Of a DNA stretch of 64,000 nt, positions 54,807-62,246 are shown one piece after another. The position numbers and the translations under genes were made by a program. Each line of letters starts with the position of its first letter. Position 1 is the stretch's first letter. The stretch lies in assembly GCA_965223405.1 (NCBI GenBank), contig CBDCWO010000006.1, positions 3,968,001-4,032,000 of the forward strand, in the 5' to 3' direction. Source of the DNA: CBDCWO01 sp965223405. GTDB taxonomy: Bacteria > Bacteroidota > Bacteroidia > Chitinophagales > Saprospiraceae. The notes under the pieces were generated by a model that made no database searches, was not told where the DNA came from, and saw nothing but the letters and a program-made list of their open reading frames with translations.

Positions 54807-55445
54807 ATGAAGAATATTTTTACGGCTGGTATTTTGTGTTTCGCAGTTGTTGTTTATGCGCAACCGGGAAAGTGGTTCCCTGATGAAAAGCTTATTACAA
54901 CTGGTATTTACTATTACCCAGAACATTGGCCTGAAGAGCAATGGGAGGACGACTTCAAAATCATTGCAGATATAGGTTTTGAGTGGATTCATATTGGTGA
55001 ATTTGCCTGGGCCTTTATTGAACCAAATGAAGGAGAGTTTGATTTTTCACTCTTTGATAAGGTGATGGCTAAGGCAGAGCGCTATGGGCTAAAAACAGTA
55101 ATGTGTACACCTTCGACCGCACCTGCCGTGTGGGTGACTCGCGACTATCCGGAAATACTTGCTACAGATGGGAAAGGACAAAAAACCAAACATGGCGCTC
55201 GTCAACACGGTTCTCACTACAGCAAGAAGTACCGGGAATTAGTAGCAAAATATGTTGAGCGTCTTGCTGAGAAATACAAGGATGATGATCGGATTGTGGG
55301 TTGGCAAATTGATAATGAGCCGCTGAGCAACTTAGATGAAGGAGTAGAAGCTACTGAGAGATTTCGGGCATGGTTAAAACAAAAATATGGGACCAACCAT
55401 GATTTCACCAAATGTTTGGTTTCACAAGGAAGGGAAACGACATAA
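54807..55445 (+). pseudogene. 5' fragment of a GH42 beta-galactosidase gene
   Basis: The frame has a good ATG, a signal peptide (FTAGILCFAVVVYA) and about 195 residues of GH42 barrel: TGIYYYPEHWPEEQWEDDFK, IGEFAWAFIEPNEG, STAPAVWVTRDYPE, and the acid/base Glu in VGWQIDNEPLSN. Homology stops at AWLKQKYGT near 55398, after which the frame reads NHDFTKCLVSQG and terminates. Full-length GH42 enzymes are about three times longer, and the nucleophile region is missing. A different gene fragment continues in another frame from the break, so this is a deletion fusion remnant and unlikely to be active. Confidence 0.87.
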
Positions 55446-55608
55446 ATCAGCAGATGAAGTAATGAAAGAGTATGAATTTGCCACAAGCAAAAACCTTAAT
55501 TATTGTTTGAATATAGGTTTACGTGGTGATGGTTCTATTCACCCTGATGACGAGCGTGTTCTTAGAGAAGTAGGAGGATTGTTGAAACAGCCGGATATAT
55601 CGGAATAA
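55390..55608 (+). pseudogene. 3' fragment of a GH29 alpha-L-fucosidase gene
   Basis: In the frame shifted relative to the GH42 fragment, the translation reads HKSADEVMKEYEFATSKNLN followed by YCLNIGLRGDGSIHPDDERV and LREVGGLLKQ. This is the conserved end of the GH29 barrel (the SKNGNLLLNIGP-DG-I region). It begins directly at the GH42 break and has no start codon of its own in a suitable place. It ends in a stop at 55606-55608. Confidence 0.8.
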
Positions 55609-55659
55609 TGCATGATGGTTTGTTCATACCGGTAATAGGATTGGGGGGTTTATCAACTT

Positions 55660-55914
55660 GTGCAAGAAACTGAAGGTAGTAGGAAGTATTATTGGATGAA
55701 TTGGACTATTACATTTTTTGTGGTAATCTGTAAATCTTATAATAAAAGATTTGATGATGGTAAAATTGAACTTTTTGATCATAAAAATGATCCGAATCAG
55801 GTGATAAATCTTGCATCAGATGGTGAGCATTTTAACATTATTGATTATTTTATTAAACGCATGGAGCAATTACTATTGGAACTAAATTTCCCGGATTCAA
55901 TACAACCGGACTAA
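55660..55914 (+). pseudogene. 3' fragment of a sulfatase gene
   Basis: The translation contains FDDGKIELFDHKNDPNQVIN followed by LASDGEHFNIIDYFIKRMEQ, matching the C-terminal end of S1 sulfatases (the ELYDL-NDP-E--NLA region). The catalytic N-terminal two-thirds are absent. It is the third remnant in a row and ends 33 bases before the ATG of the propeller lipoprotein. Confidence 0.7.
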
Positions 55915-55947
55915 ATCCTATTGAAAAACAATGTTTTGGAGGGAACA

Positions 55948-57060
55948 ATGAATAAAAGATATCAAATAGTAGTTGCTCTGCTTTTTGTATTAATGATAAG
56001 CAGTTGTGGAATGGGAAAAACCAATTCTAATCATTTTAATAATGAGTGGGATACTTCTCCAAAAGATGGTGCTTTCAGAATGAAGGATTACATGGTTTGG
56101 GGCGGTTCGGTTGTTAAAGGAGAAGATAAAAAATATTACATGTTTGCGAGCCGTTGGCCTGAGAAACTAACCATGAAAGCCTGGGTTACTAATTCCGAAA
56201 TCGTATTAGCTGTTTCTGATAAACCAGCCGGACCTTACAAATTTGAACAAGTAATACTTCCTAAAAGAGGCAAAGAGTTTTGGGATGGAATGATGACACA
56301 CAATCCACATATACACTATCATGAAGAAAAATACCTGCTTTATTATATAGGGACTACTTATGATTTTGAACAGCCAACAGATACGATTCCAACCCGTGAG
56401 ATGTATGAAGAAGCCAATAATAATCAGCGCATTGGTTTGGCTGTGGCCGATTCTCCATTTGGGCCATGGGAGCGAATGAATACTCCTATAATTGATTCAA
56501 GAGAAGATGAATGGGATGCTGCCATGATTGTGAATCCAGCTGTATCCATTGAAGAAGATGGGAGTGTCATGATGATTTATAAAAGTGCACCTGTGAAGTA
56601 TCCTGAGAGACGAAAAAACAGAACGATGCGATTTGGAATGGTAAAAGCTGATCATTATCTGGGCCCGTATGAAAGACCAGAAGGCAATAATCAAATGACC
56701 TTTTTTCCTATAAATACGAATGTGGAAGACCCATACATTTGGTACGAGTCAGGCAAATATCATATGGTGGCAAAATGTATGAACGATTCTATTACCGGAG
56801 AAAAACATGCTGGCTTTATTGCTCATTCATCTAATGGTATAGAATGGGAAATTCCACATAATCCAATAGCTTATTCAAAGACAATTGAGTACAAGGACGG
56901 TAGTTCTGAAACATTAAAATTTATGGAACGGCCACCAATATTATTTGATGAAGGTAAACCAACTCATGTATTTTTTGCATGCAGAAATTCCAATTGGGAA
57001 ACCTACAATCTTGTGAGGCCACTGCGGCAAACAGATAGGATTTTCACTGCAAATGAATAA
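55948..57060 (+). CDS. five-bladed beta-propeller lipoprotein, GH43/GH117-like glycosidase
   Basis: 370 aa from the ATG at 55948, which has a clear GGAGG five bases upstream; a TTG at 55921 is not needed. The lipoprotein signal is FVLMISSC. Five repeated blades can be picked out: VWGGSVVKGEDKKYYMFASR, THNPHIHYHEEKYLLYYIG, NPAVSIEEDGSVMMIYKS, VEDPYIWYESGKYHMVAKCM and ERPPILFDEGKPTHVFFACR. This is the fold of the GH43/GH117 and related families, but the family-defining DP motif of blade 1 is absent (VWGG instead). The sugar specificity is unknown; it may be a new family in this fold. Confidence 0.68.
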   Translation: MNKRYQIVVALLFVLMISSCGMGKTNSNHFNNEWDTSPKDGAFRMKDYMVWGGSVVKGEDKKYYMFASRWPEKLTMKAWVTNSEIVLAVSDKPAGPYKFEQVILPKRGKEFWDGMMTHNPHIHYHEEKYLLYYIGTTYDFEQPTDTIPTREMYEEANNNQRIGLAVADSPFGPWERMNTPIIDSREDEWDAAMIVNPAVSIEEDGSVMMIYKSAPVKYPERRKNRTMRFGMVKADHYLGPYERPEGNNQMTFFPINTNVEDPYIWYESGKYHMVAKCMNDSITGEKHAGFIAHSSNGIEWEIPHNPIAYSKTIEYKDGSSETLKFMERPPILFDEGKPTHVFFACRNSNWETYNLVRPLRQTDRIFTANE

Positions 57061-57146
57061 AACTAGCGGAATGAGTGATAATATTAAATTACCACACAAT
57101 AATGATATCTACTATGGTGAGTAATGCCGGGCTGGGTTGGATAATG

Positions 57147-57804
57147 ATGAATAGAGCAGTTCTTTTGTTAATAATTAGCATCAGTTCAGCATTTAATAAT
57201 GTTCAACTGCCGAATGTCCTTATTATTGGAGATTCGATATCAATTGGCTCTACACCGTTTGCTCAGGAGTCTTTAAAAGGGAAAGCCAAAGTGGTGCACT
57301 ATGAAGGCAAGGCGAAACATACGTTCCACGGTCTTGAAAAATTAGATGAATGGTTGAGTGATACAGAATGGGATGTGATCCATTTTAATTGGGGATTATG
57401 GGATTTGGCTTATGTTGCTGATACGTCAGAGCATGGGGGGAATCGTGATAAAACAAATGGAACTGTCACCACAACTCTGGAGCAATACGAGCAAAACCTC
57501 AATCAACTTGTTGATAAGCTACATTACACTGGAGCAAACTTTTTTTTTGCTACAACTACATTTGTACCTGATGGAGAACCGAGTAGAAAATACAAAGATA
57601 ATATCAACTACAACCAAGTGGCCAGACGTGTCATGAAGGAGCGTTGTATAATTATAAATGACCGGGGAAAACTTTCCCGAAAAGTACATAAGAAATATAA
57701 AGAAAGGTGATCGAAATGTGCATTATACGGAAGAGGGTTATGAGCAACTGTCAAAAGCAGTTGTCAAAATGATAACGAACTGTCTAACTCAAAGTATTGA
57801 ATGA
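57147..57804 (+). pseudogene. SGNH/GDSL hydrolase (esterase-like) with a frameshift near its 3' end
   Basis: Frame 1 (ATG at 57147, another at 57144; stop at 57710) has a signal peptide (AVLLLIISISSAFN), the GDS nucleophile Ser30 (VLIIGDSISIGS) and an Asn block (HFNWGLWDL). The catalytic Asp/His block is missing from this frame. It appears in the next frame as IRNIKKGDRNVHYTEEGYEQ followed by LSKAVVKMI, ending at 57804. A single-base indel around 57665-57685 (run-rich GGGGAAAACTTTCCCGAAAA) would join the two. It is either a true inactivating frameshift or a sequencing error. If intact it would be a carbohydrate esterase in this locus. Confidence 0.78.
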
Positions 57805-57851
57805 CCATTGACCAATATTATTTGACTAAAGTGAATAAGAATAATTAAAAA

Positions 57852-59306
57852 ATGGGTAAAAATATTTTTCTACACCTTAAAGCCTTGTTTATGGTGTTTA
57901 TTGTGACCTCAATCATTATTAGGTGCTCAACTACTAGTGAGCCTGCGGAAGAAGTCAAACTACCTAATATCATATATATCTTGACAGATGATCTTGGTTA
58001 TGGAGATATTGGTTGTTATGGTCAGGAAATTATTTCAACTCCGAGTATAGATGATTTGGCATCACAGGGCATGATATTTACCCAACACTATTCTGGGAGT
58101 ACCGTTTGTGCACCCTCTAGATGTTCATTGATGACAGGAAGACATACTGGAAATGCCCGAATAAGGGGCAATAGACGAGATCCTCTGTTAGAGTCTGATA
58201 CTACATTGGCACAAATGCTCAAGAAAAGTGGGTACCGAACAGCTTTAATAGGGAAATGGGGTCTTGGTGATATTGGAACTACGGGCCATCCACACTTAAA
58301 AGGATTTGATCATTTTGTGGGATATCTGTCTCAGACTCGAGCACACAATGCATACCCCGAATGGATTTGGAACAATCAGGATACGCTGTGGTTAGGAAAT
58401 GAAGTGGAAACGGTAGATCACGGTCATGCTAAAGGTTTAGGAGGATTTGCCCATGTGAAAAAGAAACACACGCAGGATGTATTCACGAATGAAACACTTC
58501 AGTTTATTGAGGATAATCAGGACACCTCTTTCTTTGTTTATCTGTCTTATACCTTACCTCATGCCAATAATGAGGCTAAGCATTTTGATAAGATAGGGAT
58601 GGAAGTTCCAGAAATGATGGGCTATGATACTTTGAAACCCGATTGGACGGAAGCACAACAAGCACATGCTGCGGCAATCTCATATCTTGATCGGGATGTG
58701 GGTAAAATTGTCAACAAACTCAAGGAATTGGGCATTGATAAAAATACACTGGTCATCTTCACGTCAGACAATGGAGCACATAAAGAAGGTGGTAATGATC
58801 CCGAGGTTTCGAATAGCTCAGGTGAATTAAGAGGTATTAAGCGAGATCTATATGAAGGGGGAATTAGAGTGCCAATGATTGCCTCCTGGCCTGAGAAAAT
58901 TGCACCCGGACAAAATACAGATCATATTTCTGCTTTTTGGGACATCCTGCCTACTTTCTGTGATATAGCAGGACAAACAACACCTGAAATGGATGGGTTA
59001 TCCTTTTATCCTTTGTTGATAGGACAAGATCAACCACACCATGATTACCTCTATTGGGAGTTCTATAGTTATAGCGGCGGAAAGCAGGCAGTCAGAATGG
59101 GTGATTGGAAAGGCATTTATACCGATTTATCTGGAAATCGCGATAGGGAGATGGAGCTTTATGATTTGAAGACAGACCTTTCTGAGACCAATAATCTGGC
59201 AGCAAATAACCCCGATATTGTTCGAACAATAGATTCAGTGATGAATCAAGCTAGGACTAAGTTTCCTAATTACAATTTTGGGTTTGAAAAAAAGAATGCG
59301 GAATAA
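57852..59306 (+). CDS. S1-family sulfatase lipoprotein
   Basis: 484 aa. The lipoprotein signal ends at Cys25 (SIIIRC). Motifs: IIYILTDDLGYGDIGCYG, formylglycine site Cys86 in TVCAPSRCSLMTGRHTG, ALIGKWGLGD and VIFTSDNGAHKEGG. Maturation to formylglycine by an external maturase is required. The predicted role is desulfation of a glycan in the periplasm. The GH27 ATG comes one base after its stop, so the two are co-translated. Distinct from the sulfatase at 26344 in active-site neighbourhood (VCTPSR against VCAPSR) and in the following residues. Confidence 0.92.
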   Translation: MGKNIFLHLKALFMVFIVTSIIIRCSTTSEPAEEVKLPNIIYILTDDLGYGDIGCYGQEIISTPSIDDLASQGMIFTQHYSGSTVCAPSRCSLMTGRHTGNARIRGNRRDPLLESDTTLAQMLKKSGYRTALIGKWGLGDIGTTGHPHLKGFDHFVGYLSQTRAHNAYPEWIWNNQDTLWLGNEVETVDHGHAKGLGGFAHVKKKHTQDVFTNETLQFIEDNQDTSFFVYLSYTLPHANNEAKHFDKIGMEVPEMMGYDTLKPDWTEAQQAHAAAISYLDRDVGKIVNKLKELGIDKNTLVIFTSDNGAHKEGGNDPEVSNSSGELRGIKRDLYEGGIRVPMIASWPEKIAPGQNTDHISAFWDILPTFCDIAGQTTPEMDGLSFYPLLIGQDQPHHDYLYWEFYSYSGGKQAVRMGDWKGIYTDLSGNRDREMELYDLKTDLSETNNLAANNPDIVRTIDSVMNQARTKFPNYNFGFEKKNAE

Positions 59307-59307
59307 A

Positions 59308-60537
59308 ATGAAGCGAATAAAAACAACACTTGTATTTGCTTTGGCATTGCTCACAATAATTTCTTATAGCCAACAAACGCCGCCAATGGGATGGAATTCT
59401 TGGAATAGGTTTCATGAAAACATCTCTCAGGATTTAATAAAGGGAATAGCTGACGCCATGAAGGCTCACAAACTGGATGAATTAGGCTATGAATATATCG
59501 TTTTGGACGATGGTTGGCAGGCAGATTCTTTGGACAAGGATGGGTCCTTGCTGGCTTCAAAAGAGAAATTCCCGGATGGTATCAGAGCACTGACGGAGTA
59601 TGTCAATAGATTGGGTTTTAAACTCGGCATATACTCATGCCCCAATGAACTCACCTGTGCAGGTTTTCCCGGTAGCTTAAATCTGGAAGAATTACATGCA
59701 AAGCAGTTTGTCGACTGGGGAGTGAGTTTCCTAAAATATGATTATTGTCCATCCAGAAACAATGAAAAGGAGAATCCTGCAAAATTGATTGTGGATAGGT
59801 ATCGCATTATGTCGGAAGCATTGGCCGAATTGGATAGTAGTTTGGTCTTTGCGATTTGCGAAAAAGGTTGGTCAGGTGGAATAGCAAAACATTCTCCAGG
59901 AAGGGATACACTGAACATTACTGGTGAAATGAGAAGAAAAGCATATAGCTGGTCTCCTGAATTAGGTACGATGTGGAGGACTACTCCAGACATAAAACCT
60001 AGGTGGTACAGACTCATGCAAATTTTGGATTCGCAAGAAGGCTTGGCTGAATTGGCTGGTCCTGGTTCGTTCAATGATCCAGATATGCTGGAAGTTGGAA
60101 ACGGGAAACTGACCTTAGCTGAAAACAGAGCTCATTTTTCTCTTTGGTGTATGCTGACTGCACCCTTATTTCTAGGAAATGACATTGCCAACATGAGCGA
60201 GAAGATTCTTAACATTATTAGTAATAAAAAACTCATCGCTATCAATCAGGACAAATTGTGTATACAAGCTCAAAAAGTGTACGATAATAATGAGTTAGAA
60301 GTATTCCTTAAACCATTAGCCAATGGCGATGTGGCAGTTTGCATTCTGAACAGAGGAGAGTCAAAACAATTACTCGTGTTGAATGAAAGCCTACTAGGTG
60401 TTGAACTAGGAAGGAAAAGCATAATGTGTGATTTATGGGAAAATGGAAAACCTATAAAGCTTAATAAACCAGTTGCCGTGAGTATTAAACCACACGATGT
60501 TCGTGTTTTTAAAATGAAGAATATTCAAAAGAAATAA
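59308..60537 (+). CDS. GH27 alpha-galactosidase / alpha-N-acetylgalactosaminidase
   Basis: 409 aa from the ATG at 59308. The upstream in-frame start overlaps the sulfatase and precedes the signal peptide IKTTLVFALALLTIISYSQ. GH27 motifs: PPMGWNSWNRFHENI, YIVLDDGWQADSLDKDG, LGIYSCPNELTCAGFPGS and the nucleophile Asp145 in LKYDYCPS. The likely acid/base is Asp228 in WRTTPDIKPRW, and GPGSFNDPDMLEVGNG follows. The C-terminal beta domain ends HDVRVFKMK. It removes terminal alpha-galactose or alpha-GalNAc; the motifs do not settle which. Coupled to the preceding sulfatase. Confidence 0.93.
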   Translation: MKRIKTTLVFALALLTIISYSQQTPPMGWNSWNRFHENISQDLIKGIADAMKAHKLDELGYEYIVLDDGWQADSLDKDGSLLASKEKFPDGIRALTEYVNRLGFKLGIYSCPNELTCAGFPGSLNLEELHAKQFVDWGVSFLKYDYCPSRNNEKENPAKLIVDRYRIMSEALAELDSSLVFAICEKGWSGGIAKHSPGRDTLNITGEMRRKAYSWSPELGTMWRTTPDIKPRWYRLMQILDSQEGLAELAGPGSFNDPDMLEVGNGKLTLAENRAHFSLWCMLTAPLFLGNDIANMSEKILNIISNKKLIAINQDKLCIQAQKVYDNNELEVFLKPLANGDVAVCILNRGESKQLLVLNESLLGVELGRKSIMCDLWENGKPIKLNKPVAVSIKPHDVRVFKMKNIQKK

Positions 60538-60574
60538 AGTACCGAGAACAATACTTGTCATAAGGAAATAGACG

Positions 60575-62215
60575 ATGAGCAAAATGAAAAATTTACCACT
60601 GTTACTATTAGTGTTACTTTCTATGACTTTTGGATGTCAAAATAAGAAGCAAAAAGGTAAGGAGGAAATGGTACCTCTAGCTACGGCACCATTCACAGGC
60701 TTGGATACTATTTGTACTAACGACTGGTGGAACAGGCGAGCCAATGAAATTATCGATGTGAAAGTTTCAAGGGAGAATTTAGTGGCATTTGGATTGTACA
60801 CCGTTTCCAATCAAACCCTGAAAATGACGGCTCAGCTATTTCCACTTTATCCATCAGAAACTCGAGAAGTGAGGTTGGAAATAAAGAAAGGGAATGATTG
60901 GGAGGAAATTCAAACTCAGCAAGTCAATGAAATGGGTTGGTCTGCCTTGTTTGTGATGAAAAACTGGGACTCAAATATGGATGTACCCTATCGAATCTTG
61001 CACGGCGAATTGGCAAGTTTTGAAGGGCTCATTAGAAAAGACCCAAAGGATAAAAGTGAATTATCAATGGCCGCTCTGTCTTGTAATAGTAGAAAAGATA
61101 GAGGAGATCGGGAAAATTTCGTTCGCAATATCAACTACCAGAATCCTGACATTATATTCTTTGCTGGAGATCAGGTATATGATCATTCAGAACATACTGC
61201 GGCCTGGCTCAAATTCGGAATGCAGTTTAGGGAAACTTTCAGAAATCGTCCATGCATTACCATTCCTGACGATCATGATATCGGTCAGGGAAACCTTTGG
61301 GGAGAAGGAGGGAAAAAGGCAGAAACAAGAAAAGGGCATGGTGGAGGATATTTTTATCATCCAGAGTATGTGAAGATGGTGGAGAGATGCCAAACTGCAC
61401 ATCTGCCCGATCCCTATGATCCGTCACCTATTGAGCAAGGTATAAAAGTGTATTATACAAACTTATTGCTTGGAGGAGTTGACTTTGCAATTATTGAGGA
61501 TCGTAAGTTTAAGTCAGGTCCATCCGGCAAAATCCCTCAAATTGGACCAAGACCAGACCATATTCGCGACCCAAATTATGACCCTGCCTCGCTGGATGTC
61601 GAAGGACTGGTATTGCTTGGAGAAAGACAATTGAAATTCTTAAATGATTGGGCGGATCAGAATGACGGGATGATCAAAGTGGTACTTTCCCAAACCGGAT
61701 TTTGCGGTGGTGCTCACATTCATGGTAATAAAAAGAACCGCCTCCATGCAGATATGGATTCCAATGGATGGCCGCAAACCGGAAGGAATAAAGCATTAAA
61801 AGCGATTAAAATGGCGAATGCGGTTCATATCGCTGGTGATCAGCATTTGGCCACTGTGGTTCAGCATGGTATTGTTGAGTATGACGATGGCCCTTGGGCG
61901 TTTGTAGTTCCTGCCATAGTCAATAGCATCTATAGTCGCTGGTGGTGGCCTGAGGATGAGAAAGGTGGAAAAAATGCCAATAACCGACTTCCTTGGACTG
62001 GCCAATACCTTGATGGATTCAATAATAAAATCACGATGCATGCTTATGCTAACCCTAGTGGAGAAGGACATGGTGCTGGATATGGTTTGATTAGATTCAA
62101 CAAATCCAGTGACGAAGTGACATTTGAATGCTGGCCAAGGTTTACCGATGTGTCTCAGGAAGGAGCAGAGCAATTTGCAGGATGGCCTATAACTGTGAAA
62201 TTAGATAATGAATAG
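60575..62215 (+). CDS. PhoD-like metallophosphatase lipoprotein
   Basis: 546 aa. The lipoprotein signal is LLSMTFGC. A small N-terminal beta domain precedes a PhoD-like core: FFAGDQVYDH, TIPDDHDIGQGN, SQTGFCGGAHIHGN and HIAGDQHLATVVQHG supply the metal-binding Asp/His positions. The last part (ANPSGEGHGAGYGLIRFNKS) is typical of this group. It probably hydrolyses a phosphate mono- or diester in the periplasm. Its presence between GH27 and GH29 suggests that the target glycan, or the growth condition, involves phosphate; that is inference. Confidence 0.83.
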   Translation: MSKMKNLPLLLLVLLSMTFGCQNKKQKGKEEMVPLATAPFTGLDTICTNDWWNRRANEIIDVKVSRENLVAFGLYTVSNQTLKMTAQLFPLYPSETREVRLEIKKGNDWEEIQTQQVNEMGWSALFVMKNWDSNMDVPYRILHGELASFEGLIRKDPKDKSELSMAALSCNSRKDRGDRENFVRNINYQNPDIIFFAGDQVYDHSEHTAAWLKFGMQFRETFRNRPCITIPDDHDIGQGNLWGEGGKKAETRKGHGGGYFYHPEYVKMVERCQTAHLPDPYDPSPIEQGIKVYYTNLLLGGVDFAIIEDRKFKSGPSGKIPQIGPRPDHIRDPNYDPASLDVEGLVLLGERQLKFLNDWADQNDGMIKVVLSQTGFCGGAHIHGNKKNRLHADMDSNGWPQTGRNKALKAIKMANAVHIAGDQHLATVVQHGIVEYDDGPWAFVVPAIVNSIYSRWWWPEDEKGGKNANNRLPWTGQYLDGFNNKITMHAYANPSGEGHGAGYGLIRFNKSSDEVTFECWPRFTDVSQEGAEQFAGWPITVKLDNE

Positions 62216-62246
62216 GGAGAATTTAAAAAATGAATTCAGAATAATT

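Noticed and set aside
57660..57710. Programmed ribosomal frameshift in the SGNH esterase gene
   Set aside because: No clear slippery heptamer with a downstream structure is seen; a plain indel or sequencing error is simpler.
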